This document shows positions 14,518 to 22,113 of a stretch of DNA of 37,504 bases, in pieces. Made by a program: the position numbers and the translations under genes. Position 1 is the stretch's first letter. Each line of letters starts with the position of its first letter. This DNA is from an uncultured Lentisphaeria bacterium. GTDB lineage: Bacteria; Verrucomicrobiota; Lentisphaeria; JABSQK01; CAJWLW01. The DNA lies in the NCBI GenBank assembly GCA_913042885.1, contig CAJWLW010000014.1:1-37504 (forward strand), written 5' to 3'. A model generated the notes under the pieces. The model was not told where the DNA came from and did not search any database. It saw nothing but the letters and a program-made list of their open reading frames with translations.

Positions 14518-14588
14518 AAAGGACCAAAACGACACAAAGGCCTGTTCGCTGTCGTTCTTTATGTCTCTTATATTTTTTGCGTCCTTTT
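14517..14588 (+). terminator. Nested stem structure after the aldo/keto reductase gene
   Basis: An inner stem AACGACA (14528-14534) with TGTCGTT (14550-14556), loop 15, lies inside an outer stem AAAAGGAC (14517-14524) with GTCCTTTT (14581-14588). The inner stem is followed by a T-rich stretch with six Ts at 14573-14578. This looks like an intrinsic terminator or an RNA structure placed at the reductase stop codon. Confidence 0.4.
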
Positions 14589-14602
14589 TCTTTGGAGCTG
14601 CC

Positions 14603-14680
14603 ATGAGAGACGATTTCTTCGCACCCGACTACATCCAGTTCGACGATCATCGCTGCCCGGTTGTGAGCACGAACAATTGA
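14603..14680 (+). other. Small open frame or gene remnant, 25 codons
   Basis: ATG 14603 to TGA 14680, with GGAG (14594-14597) five bases upstream. The product begins MRDDFFAPDYIQFDDHRCP. I recognise no family. The good ribosome binding site with immediate truncation suggests either a small peptide or the leftover start of a decayed gene between the reductase and PIG-L genes. Confidence 0.3.
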
Positions 14681-14793
14681 TAGTTTCGTGTTGATCCGGT
14701 TGCGGCGCCCGACACCCGCTCGTACCTTATCGTCATTCTGTGACAGAGTTTGTCGCGACTTCGAGCACGACCGCTTCACAAGCAGAGGAAAGC

Positions 14794-15492
14794 ATGAGCA
14801 GTTCGCCGAAAACGCTGATGGTCGTCGGAGCCCACCACGACGACAACGAGGGTAACGCCGCTGGCCTGATGGTCCGCCACCGGAAAGCCGGCTGGCGCGT
14901 CGTGTCTGTCGTCATGACCAACGGCCGGTGGAGTCGCGGCGCCATGAACGATGAGACCATCGCGGTCCGCAATCAGGAGTCGATTGATGCGGCCGCGGTC
15001 CTGGACGTCGAAACTGTTTTCATGGAGTACGGCGAAGGGGGATTCCGCGCGACAGCCGAAGCTTGTGATGCGATGGTTGAGCAAATGCTGCAGATTCGTC
15101 CCGACATCATCATGACGCACCCGCCGCGCGACTATCATTTAGATCATATAAACACCAGCCAGTGCGTGCTCGAGGCCTGGTACCTGTGCCCGATCGAAGC
15201 AGCGACGTCCGGCAATCCGTTCTCTCCGGCGCTCTACTATTATGACGCGATCTGCGTTCCCTTCGAGCCGGATGTGTTTGTGGACATCACCGATTACAGC
15301 GACATCAAGGCGCAGGCGCAATACTGCCACAAGTCACAGATCCCGATCGAAGGCCCGGGTGACGGCGACATCGTCGACCTTGCAAGATCACGGGCGCGTT
15401 ATCGAGGCTTCGAGTCCGGCGTAACCTATGCCGAGGCTTTTCGCTTCATGCCGAAACCCGGCATGGTGCGGATGGCGGAGCTGCTGGGTTAA
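14794..15492 (+). CDS. PIG-L (LmbE) family Zn-dependent N-acetyl-sugar deacetylase
   Basis: Predicted to remove an acetyl group from an N-acetylated amino sugar or glycoside. The family zinc site is clear: H14-H15-D16-D17 (GAHHDDNE, the A-H-P-D-D motif) near the N-terminus and H115-x-D-H118 (DYHLDH) in the middle. I chose ATG 14794 because AGAGGA (14784-14789) precedes it; the frame is open to a GTG at 14740, but the extra 18 residues (Ser/Thr-rich) have no family counterpart. The resulting 232 residues is the usual length. No signal peptide. It precedes the GH36-like gene by about 20 bases (counting from the upstream leader ATG 15515), so the two probably form one transcript for handling an acetamido/galacto-configured sugar. 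Confidence 0.9.
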   Translation: MSSSPKTLMVVGAHHDDNEGNAAGLMVRHRKAGWRVVSVVMTNGRWSRGAMNDETIAVRNQESIDAAAVLDVETVFMEYGEGGFRATAEACDAMVEQMLQIRPDIIMTHPPRDYHLDHINTSQCVLEAWYLCPIEAATSGNPFSPALYYYDAICVPFEPDVFVDITDYSDIKAQAQYCHKSQIPIEGPGDGDIVDLARSRARYRGFESGVTYAEAFRFMPKPGMVRMAELLG

Positions 15493-15514
15493 CGACCAAC
15501 GGAAGATCGCACAA

Positions 15515-15607
15515 ATGCGTTATTTCCCTGCCTTATTTCTCGTTGTTGCGGCGGCTTGCAGCGTGAACTTTGCCGTAACTACTCGGCTGGCTGTCGATGA
15601 TACTTGA
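15515..15607 (+). other. Out-of-frame signal peptide in front of the GH36-like gene
   Basis: ATG 15515 to TGA 15605-15607, 30 codons, with GGAAG (15501-15505) upstream. The product starts MRYFPALFLVVAAACS: a basic residue, a hydrophobic core, then AAAC-S like a lipoprotein cleavage site. It overlaps the alpha-galactosidase-like frame by 11 bases and is shifted by one base from it. The best reading is that the enzyme was made with this export signal and a single-base shift has separated them; translational coupling of a leader peptide is the alternative. Confidence 0.55.
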
Positions 15608-17642
15608 CTACGACCAAGCGGGCCAGCTGCCCGTACTCCCGGGACTTATCGCATCTGCTGCTGTTGCGAAACGCCTTCAGCCTGGCTGTGGCTTCGCGGT
15701 TGACCAGGCCGCCGGCCCTGTCGACTGGACCCGGATCTCGGTCGAAAACCAACGTGATGACGAATGCACCATCGTCTATCGGTCCGCCACCGGCCTGGAT
15801 GCCGTATGTACCGCGCGCCTGTTGTCGGGGCATCGTGTCGCCGTCTATCAGACAACCCTAACCAACACCTCGGCATCAGCCGTTACCTGTACCGGGGCAG
15901 CCCCGTTATCCCTGCGGCTCACGGATGTCGAGGGCCCGCGGATCAAGTGCTGCAGCGGTGCGGCAAACGCCTGCGGCTGGCCACACGCGCGGGAGTATCC
16001 ACCGGATGCCTTTCGGCCGCGCGAGATCGTGCCGCATTTCCCGAGGCCGGTGATGTTTTCGAGCGACGGGGTGGGGGAGCGGCGCACCGGTTCTTCAGCG
16101 AAGTATCTGCCGTTGTTCATGTTTTGCCCGGAAGCCGCCTGGGACAGTCCCGGTTTCTTCTTCGGCCTCGAGTGGTCGGGGATGTGGGAGGCTGGCATCA
16201 CCTTTGGTGATGCACCGGACGTCATCGACATCCGTGTCGGTCCGAAAGTATCGAATCTCATGCTCGAGGCGGGCGCTTCCATCGCGCTGCCGGCTGCACA
16301 CATCGGTTTCTTTGAAAACGGTTTCGAGTCCGGCACGAACGCCTGTCGACGTTACATATACGACTGCCTGACACCCCATTACCAGGGCAAACCGACACTG
16401 CCGGCCGTGGCCTACTCAGTGTGGCCGGGATTCGAGGACAACTTTACCCAGGACGACCTCTTTCCACACGTCGATGCCGCCGCAGAAATGGGGGTCGAGA
16501 TGTTCATGGTGGATGCGGGTTGGTATGCCGGTGGATATCCGCATGGGCTCGGCGACTGGGAAGTTGATCTCGAGAAGTTTCCCGATGGCTATGAAGCATT
16601 CAGTGCGTACGCGCGGGCCCGTGGCGTCGGTGTGGGTCTCTATGTCGACGGTACCGCCTGGCCTGGCACAAAACTGCCGACTGCGCATCCGGAATTCTAC
16701 TATGATTTGCCCGAGAGATACCGGCCGCTCAAGTACAACTTCAGTCGGCGCGATGCGTGCGACCACATGATCGAAATGATCAGCAGCTGGTGCGAGCGGT
16801 TCGATTTGCGGTACTTGCGGGCTGATTTCTACTGCGACCCGCTGGGCGGTAAAAAGGCATTTGTCCACGGCTGCACGCGTTGGGACCTGATCGATGATGC
16901 CATTCTGTTCGACTGGGACATGATAGATCCTCACGGCACCATGCGCTTTGCCCATTTCGAAGGTTTGTACTATGTATTGGAATCGGTGACGCGTCGCAAC
17001 CCCGACCTGATGCTCGAGCTCAACAACGGCGGCGGCAACAATATCGACCTGGGCACGCTGGGTCGCCATCATTGTTCCTGGCTCAGTGACAACAGCTGGA
17101 ACCCGTTCACCTGTTCGTTCGCGCAGCTCGGTGCCAACGCATTTGTGCCCGGCAACTATCTGGCGATGGCACTCAGCGTGTCAGGGAACGACGATACCCG
17201 GGCAACCGAATGTGATTACTCCGATATCGCGTTTCTCGGCCGGATGGCGGGTGAATTCATGCTGGCGGGGCATATCGCCAAGTGGCCGGCGGACGTGCGG
17301 TCGCGCGGGCGCCACTGGATCGGCGTCTTCAAGCGCATTCGCCACTTGCTGGTCAAGGAGTTCTATCGTCTGCTGCCGCCGCCGCAATCCGAAGCCGACT
17401 GGGACGCCGCGCAATTCTGCGATGGCCCGGAAACGGGTATCGTCTTTGTATTTCGCCGCACCGGTGAGACGGCGGTTCAACGGCTGCGGCTGCGTGCCAT
17501 CGATAGCGACCGGGATTATCGAGTCACCGATGAAGCTACTGGCGATGGGGGCATTGTCACTGGACACGAACTGGCGACCGAAGGCTTGCGCGTGGAACTG
17601 GCGGTGAGTTCGGCGAAGTTGTTTTCGTATTGCCCGGCGTAG
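15597..17642 (+). CDS. GH36-like alpha-galactosidase family enzyme
   Basis: A 681-residue glycoside hydrolase with GH36/melibiase layout. There is an N-terminal beta-sandwich (about 1-270), a TIM barrel (about 275-600) and a small C-terminal beta domain. The barrel shows AYSVWPGFEDNF, MFMVDAGWYAGG (the Asp-Ala-Gly-Trp signature), nucleophile D410 in RYLRADFYC and acid/base D498 in WLSDNSW. Expected reaction: retaining hydrolysis of terminal alpha-galactosides or a related alpha-glycoside. GH36 includes alpha-N-acetylgalactosaminidases, which would suit the adjacent PIG-L gene. ATG 15597 has no ribosome binding site and starts abruptly at a beta strand (MILDYDQAG), while a well-formed lipoprotein signal lies just upstream in the wrong frame. 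The mature enzyme is therefore probably exported when the frame is intact. Confidence 0.88.
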   Translation: MILDYDQAGQLPVLPGLIASAAVAKRLQPGCGFAVDQAAGPVDWTRISVENQRDDECTIVYRSATGLDAVCTARLLSGHRVAVYQTTLTNTSASAVTCTGAAPLSLRLTDVEGPRIKCCSGAANACGWPHAREYPPDAFRPREIVPHFPRPVMFSSDGVGERRTGSSAKYLPLFMFCPEAAWDSPGFFFGLEWSGMWEAGITFGDAPDVIDIRVGPKVSNLMLEAGASIALPAAHIGFFENGFESGTNACRRYIYDCLTPHYQGKPTLPAVAYSVWPGFEDNFTQDDLFPHVDAAAEMGVEMFMVDAGWYAGGYPHGLGDWEVDLEKFPDGYEAFSAYARARGVGVGLYVDGTAWPGTKLPTAHPEFYYDLPERYRPLKYNFSRRDACDHMIEMISSWCERFDLRYLRADFYCDPLGGKKAFVHGCTRWDLIDDAILFDWDMIDPHGTMRFAHFEGLYYVLESVTRRNPDLMLELNNGGGNNIDLGTLGRHHCSWLSDNSWNPFTCSFAQLGANAFVPGNYLAMALSVSGNDDTRATECDYSDIAFLGRMAGEFMLAGHIAKWPADVRSRGRHWIGVFKRIRHLLVKEFYRLLPPPQSEADWDAAQFCDGPETGIVFVFRRTGETAVQRLRLRAIDSDRDYRVTDEATGDGGIVTGHELATEGLRVELAVSSAKLFSYCPA

Positions 17643-17738
17643 ATCCGAATAGCACGAACGGCAGACAAGGTCGGAGATTAAAAGGAAAAACTTGGGAACT
17701 CGATCCGACCGTAAAACAGGTCAATTCTCTTACCCAGT

Positions 17739-18509
17739 TCACGGTTGGTACAAGTACTCTTTTGGCTGGCCGCCTGGACGACGGTAATCCAGCCAGTCGT
17801 ACCGTCCCGCGCGACCGTCCGGCAGCAGGACGACCGCACCGTCGTTGTGGTGGATGCCGGGCGAGAAATAGGCAGCAAGACCATTAAAGTTAGAGCCGTT
17901 CCACACCTGGCCCCCGGCTCCCGAGGTCTGGGCATTCCAATTCAGCGTTTCGAGATGATCGACCAGGATTATCGCATCTGCGAAGTGAATTCGCTCGAGC
18001 TTGTGGCAAGACAATGCATATATATTGCTGGGCGGGGGACAACCTCCCGACATTGAGCCGTCATAGCCGAACATATAATCATAGGTTTTCGGGCCGTATT
18101 CAGAGTGGCCGGCACCGGCTATCCAGACTTTATCAGTGGTTAGCGGACAATCGAACGTGGGTACTTTTCGGCCAAGGTCAAAAAGATTTCTCTGCGACCC
18201 GTCCAGTGTAACGGAGGCAACATAGTCCTCGAAAATCAGGAACCACTCGCCCAGGAAGGGATGCCCCCACTGATTAACCGAGTAGTGCGGCAGATACCCC
18301 TCATAGTCGCTGGCATACATGTGGATTCCGATTCCCAGCTGCTTCATGTTACCGATGCATACGGTAGTCATCGCCTTGGACTTGGCCATCTGCAGCGACG
18401 GCAACAGCATCGAGGCGAGGATCGCAATGATGGCGATGACAACCAGTAGCTCGATGAGTGTGAACCCGGCCGTACCTGGCGGATTTTTGCTTCGTATTCC
18501 CGTTGCCAT
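17739..18509 (-). CDS. Type IV pilin-like / pseudopilin protein with H-X9-DG motif
   Basis: A 256-residue protein with a class III prepilin leader: after a short basic front ([15 protein letters not shown]) cleavage would fall at G15/F16, giving N-methylatable FTLIE and a hydrophobic helix ([19 protein letters not shown]). The body is a compact globular domain, and near the end [14 protein letters not shown] shows His, nine residues, then Asp-Gly, as in the pre-pilin H-X9-DG family found in large numbers in Planctomycetota, Lentisphaerota and Hydrogenedentota. Start ATG 18509 was chosen as the codon giving a normal leader length; the frame runs to 18695 without family sequence. Its role is likely a surface or type II secretion-like fibre subunit or a substrate-binding surface protein. 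No prepilin peptidase or assembly ATPase is nearby, so it is a stand-alone gene. Confidence 0.88.
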   Translation of the reverse strand: MATGIRSKNPPGTAGFTLIELLVVIAIIAILASMLLPSLQMAKSKAMTTVCIGNMKQLGIGIHMYASDYEGYLPHYSVNQWGHPFLGEWFLIFEDYVASVTLDGSQRNLFDLGRKVPTFDCPLTTDKVWIAGAGHSEYGPKTYDYMFGYDGSMSGGCPPPSNIYALSCHKLERIHFADAIILVDHLETLNWNAQTSGAGGQVWNGSNFNGLAAYFSPGIHHNDGAVVLLPDGRAGRYDWLDYRRPGGQPKEYLYQP

Positions 18510-18873
18510 GATGGTGGTTCCGCGGCGCAGTGGTTTGTCATGAGTTCTACAATTACACGTCATGCCTAATATTCTGCTTCCGCGCATTCCAAAGTCAAGG
18601 GGGGGCATGATCCAACGCAAACTTGCTCTTCGCACCGGCCTTTGATGACACGTGGGACACGTAGGCGCGGCAGGCTCATGCAGACATTTGATCACGGTCG
18701 TTGCATACCCGGGATCTGTTCATAAAGTTTTGTATCTTTCATGTTCGGATTTTGTCTGAGCAAATCATAAATCCCACGCTAATGTCTGAAGAACCTTTTT
18801 GCATTTCATGGGCAAGTATGGCAACGGATCGACAATCGACGACCGCAGACAGCGGATGCTGGGACGCAGTTGA
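18510..18873. other. 364-base divergent spacer between pilin-like and GH42-like genes
   Basis: No coding sequence is supported here. A repeat of GACACGT occurs at 18647-18653 and 18656-18662. A weak 5-base stem, GATTT with AAATC, is at about 18749-18767. The right half is noticeably more AT-rich than the genes, as expected of a regulatory region. I see no clear promoter for the rightward gene. Confidence 0.5.
18569..18598 (-). promoter_or_regulatory. Possible sigma-70-type promoter for the pilin-like gene
   Basis: On the minus strand TTGACT (18593-18598) and GAATAT (18569-18574) are separated by 18 bases, about 60 bases upstream of ATG 18509. The -35 matches 5/6; the -10 keeps the key second A and final T. 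By eye only. Confidence 0.3.
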
Positions 18874-21024
18874 ATGAAACGAAGTCATGACAAGGACCTG
18901 TCGCCGGATCCGCAACGCCCGTTCGTGACCGGCATCGAATACTATCGCCCGCCGACGCCCCGGCCGGAGTTCTGGGACGGTGACCTGGCCACCATTGCTG
19001 CGGCCGGCATGACGATTGCCCGCACCTTCTACTCCTGGGACTGGTCGTGGCCGGAACCGGATCGTTTCGACTTCAGCGATCTGGATGAGTTGATGGACAC
19101 CGCTGCGCGTCACGGCTTGAAATTCTGGATCGACACACCGCTGGGAACGCACATGACCTGCCCGATTTGGATGATTCGGCAGCACCCGGACATGCGGGCC
19201 GAACGCCAGGACGGCAGTATTCAGCGTGCGACATCCAGCGGCGCGTCGCCGCACGGTGCGATGACTCACAACTTCGATCATCCGATGTGGCGGGTTTATG
19301 CCGAACAGTACCTGCGTGAGATTGTGCCGCGCTACAAGGATCATCCCGCCATGGGCATCTGGGGTACGTGGGACGGCATCGGCTTTGCCGCCGCCTGGTC
19401 GGGCGGCGGCGGGTATCCGCCATACAATGACTACACCATCGCGCGTTACCGGGATTGGCTCAAGGCATCCTATACCCTGGACGAGTTGAACGAGCGGTTG
19501 CTGCGCCGATACGCTTCCTGGGAACAGGTCGAGGCGCCGCGATCCAACAAGGCGCCGGCCGAGATGCTGCTCTACCGCCGGTTCCATTACGAGAACATGG
19601 CCGATCATCTCGGCTGGATGGCTGACCTGGTCGATCAGCTCGATGGCTGTCACGAGCAGCGGTCACATGGCACGTCGTACCCGGAACCACGCGACGAAAT
19701 CTGCAGTCCGGTGATCGACAGTTGGGGGTTGTCACATCACTCCGCCGACCGCCTGACCAGCAGCGATCCCTACAGTGTCGCGTGCGAATGTTTCGGCTTC
19801 CTCTCGTGCCGGACGATGGGCCGCAACAACCGCTGGTGGAACGAGGAGATTTACTCCAGCTTTGTCGGTGGCATTGCGCCGCGCGAGAAACGCACGATCC
19901 CCGAGGAATCGACAATGTTCCTGTGGCTGACCTTGATCGAGGGCGGCGCTGGTGGGCTGTATTGGCAGTACCGCCCGGAATACATGACCTTCGAGGCACC
20001 CGGACTGAGCGTCATGGCGGCGGACGGCCGGCCGTCGCCGCGTTGGGGGGCGATCGAGACTGCCATCGGGCAGATTGGTCAAATCAGCGCACACCTGCCG
20101 GTGATCATTGATCCGGCCGATATTGCGATAGCTTACAGTGCACCGAGCAGTGAGATCTTTACCTTTGGCGGCCAGGAAAATTCGTTTGTCTATGAGCAAC
20201 GCGGTCTTTACCGGACCCTTTGGAAACACAGCATCCCCCAGGACATGGTGACGCCGGGCATGGACTGGTCGCAATACAAGCTGGTTTACCTGCCGAACTT
20301 CGCGCTTCTCGATGATATCGCGGTGGCGCGGCTGCGTGGGGTATTGCAGGATGACGCCGGTCCTGCCATCGTGGCCGACGGTCACTTCGGCACCTTCGAC
20401 GGCAAGGGGCACTGGAGCTTCGAGCCACCGGAAGGTCTGGGCGATCTGCTCGACGTGCGTGTGGTTGATTTCGACATGATCAATGACCACGATGTCGCGA
20501 CGGCTGCGAACGTGCTGCGCACAGAGTTCGGTGAGTACCCGGTCGCGGCGCCTTGCCAGTATCTGATCCTGGAGCCGCAGGGCAGGATGAAGCCGATTGC
20601 GCACATTGGCGATGATGTCGTCGGTGTGCAGTCCGCCGACGGCCGCTTCACCTGGTACGGTATTTCGTTGTGCTGTACGGATGCCACGGCAGTGTCCGGC
20701 CAGCCGATGACGGATCAGAAGACAACCGGTGTGGTACATCCGGATGTTGCTTTGCCACTGGTGAGCCGTCATGGCATTGCGCCGGTCTGCCGGTTCGCGG
20801 GCGATCGGCTGGTGGCATACCGCCGGGGCTCGCAGCTTGGCGGCTCACTCCTGTTCCTGCTCAATGTCGAGCGCCGCACCGCGCGCACGACGGTAACACC
20901 GGAGTGGCCGGTCACTGCGGTGACTGACCTGTTGACCGAGGCAGAGGTGCCGGTCAACGCGGGGGCATTCGAGATCACCCTCGAATTCGGTGATGTCCGA
21001 GTGCTCCACTGCAGCGGCAGTTAA
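18874..21024 (+). CDS. GH42-like beta-galactosidase-family protein lacking the usual acid/base Glu
   Basis: A 716-residue protein laid out as GH42: TIM barrel (about 15-390), Rossmann-like trimerisation domain (about 405-620) and small C-terminal beta domain. The barrel front (FVTGIEYYRPPTPRPEFW) matches family members. E324 or E325 in WWNEEIY fits the nucleophile strand. At the acid/base position GH42 normally has W-x-x-x-N-E-Y-G, but this protein reads W163-G-T-W-D167-G168-I-G170, so Glu is replaced by Gly and Asn by Asp. The following stretch (YRDWLKASYTLDELNERL) aligns normally, so the gap is not a frame error. It may be inactive, use D167 or another residue as acid, or be a binding protein. 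No signal peptide at ATG 18874; a weak GGGA lies upstream. Confidence 0.83.
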   Translation: MKRSHDKDLSPDPQRPFVTGIEYYRPPTPRPEFWDGDLATIAAAGMTIARTFYSWDWSWPEPDRFDFSDLDELMDTAARHGLKFWIDTPLGTHMTCPIWMIRQHPDMRAERQDGSIQRATSSGASPHGAMTHNFDHPMWRVYAEQYLREIVPRYKDHPAMGIWGTWDGIGFAAAWSGGGGYPPYNDYTIARYRDWLKASYTLDELNERLLRRYASWEQVEAPRSNKAPAEMLLYRRFHYENMADHLGWMADLVDQLDGCHEQRSHGTSYPEPRDEICSPVIDSWGLSHHSADRLTSSDPYSVACECFGFLSCRTMGRNNRWWNEEIYSSFVGGIAPREKRTIPEESTMFLWLTLIEGGAGGLYWQYRPEYMTFEAPGLSVMAADGRPSPRWGAIETAIGQIGQISAHLPVIIDPADIAIAYSAPSSEIFTFGGQENSFVYEQRGLYRTLWKHSIPQDMVTPGMDWSQYKLVYLPNFALLDDIAVARLRGVLQDDAGPAIVADGHFGTFDGKGHWSFEPPEGLGDLLDVRVVDFDMINDHDVATAANVLRTEFGEYPVAAPCQYLILEPQGRMKPIAHIGDDVVGVQSADGRFTWYGISLCCTDATAVSGQPMTDQKTTGVVHPDVALPLVSRHGIAPVCRFAGDRLVAYRRGSQLGGSLLFLLNVERRTARTTVTPEWPVTAVTDLLTEAEVPVNAGAFEITLEFGDVRVLHCSGS

Positions 21025-21089
21025 CCCGGCGGCAGTTCAACCACCCGTATCCGGGCGGCAGCCGTCATTTTTGCCGGCACCGGCTCGTT

Positions 21090-21109
21090 CAGGCACCGTT
21101 CAGCGCCTG
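21090..21109. terminator. Weak hairpin between convergent genes
   Basis: CAGGC (21090-21094) pairs with GCCTG (21105-21109) across a 10-base loop in the 105-base convergent gap. There is no T-run, so termination here is uncertain. Confidence 0.2.
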
Positions 21110-21129
21110 CATGATTGAACAGCCAGTAA

Positions 21130-22101
21130 TCAACGAGTTGCGAAGACGTCGGTGTTCACCAGGCCGTCCGGCCTTTCACCGCGCAGGAATTGCTGAATAT
21201 TGCGGGCAACCATGTCACCGCATGCTTTCCAGGATCCGTCGGTGCTTGAGGCGCAGTGCGGGGTGATGACAACGTTGTCAAGTTCAAGAAAGCGCCGGTC
21301 CTCCGGCGGTTCTTCTGTGAAACAGTCCAAGCCCGCCCCGGCGATACTGCCCGAGGAAAGCGCGTTGTAAAGCGCCGCTTCATCGACCAGCGCGCCTCTG
21401 GCGGTATTGATGAAATAGGCTGTTGGCTTCATCAGCTTCAACTTCGTCGCGTCGATAATGCCGGCGGTTGCGGCGGACAACGGCATATGCAGGGTCACGA
21501 AGTCGCTTCGTCGCAGCAAATCGTCGAAGGCGACCAGTTCAACGCCGTGGGCATCGACAAAGTCCTGTTGCGGTTCGGGTTCGTGCGCGAGAATGGTCAT
21601 GTTGAAGCCGGCGGCGCGTTTGACCATGTCCCGTCCGATCAAGCCCAGGCCGACGATGCCGATGGTTTTTCCCGACACGTCTATGCCGCGGTGTTTCTGC
21701 CAGACCCCTGAGCGGACGTCACGGCTATAACGGCCAATGCCATGGGCGATCGCCAGGATCAGGCCAAAGGCATGGTCGGCGACTGCCCAGTGATTGGTTC
21801 CCGGCGTGGTGGTCACGGCAACCCGGTGCGTGGTTGCTGCCTTCAGGTCGATCGCATCGTAGCCGACCCCGAAGCGGGCGACGTGCCGCAATTGCGGTGC
21901 ACCCTGGAAGACATCGGCAGTGTATTGCTCACCGCCGGCGACAACGATGTCGTATCCCTGCAGGAGTTCCACGAGTTCTGGCTGCGGGGTATCCAGCCGA
22001 CAACGCTTAAAGTCGAGTGGGCGTCCGTCCACTTCGTAGTGTCCGGCCAATCCGCCTTCGGTGGCACTGAGCTCCGGCACGGTTACCAGGATTCTGCTCA
22101 T
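21130..22101 (-). CDS. D-2-hydroxyacid dehydrogenase, intact catalytic triad
   Basis: A 323-residue NAD(P)-dependent D-isomer-specific 2-hydroxyacid dehydrogenase, phosphoglycerate-dehydrogenase-like. It has the substrate-domain strands (RILVTVPELS), GLGLIG for the dinucleotide (near residue 150), catalytic Arg in NTARGALVDEAAL, Glu in DCFTEEPP and His in TPHCASST. Expected reaction: interconversion of a 2-oxo acid and a D-2-hydroxy acid. It is the last gene of a four-gene minus-strand operon and starts 12 bases after the stop of the ThDP enzyme gene. It could therefore reduce or supply that enzyme's 2-oxo acid. The gene at 3631-4608 is a degenerate relative elsewhere in the window. Confidence 0.9.
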   Translation of the reverse strand: MSRILVTVPELSATEGGLAGHYEVDGRPLDFKRCRLDTPQPELVELLQGYDIVVAGGEQYTADVFQGAPQLRHVARFGVGYDAIDLKAATTHRVAVTTTPGTNHWAVADHAFGLILAIAHGIGRYSRDVRSGVWQKHRGIDVSGKTIGIVGLGLIGRDMVKRAAGFNMTILAHEPEPQQDFVDAHGVELVAFDDLLRRSDFVTLHMPLSAATAGIIDATKLKLMKPTAYFINTARGALVDEAALYNALSSGSIAGAGLDCFTEEPPEDRRFLELDNVVITPHCASSTDGSWKACGDMVARNIQQFLRGERPDGLVNTDVFATR

Positions 22102-22113
22102 TCTGCAAGTCCT

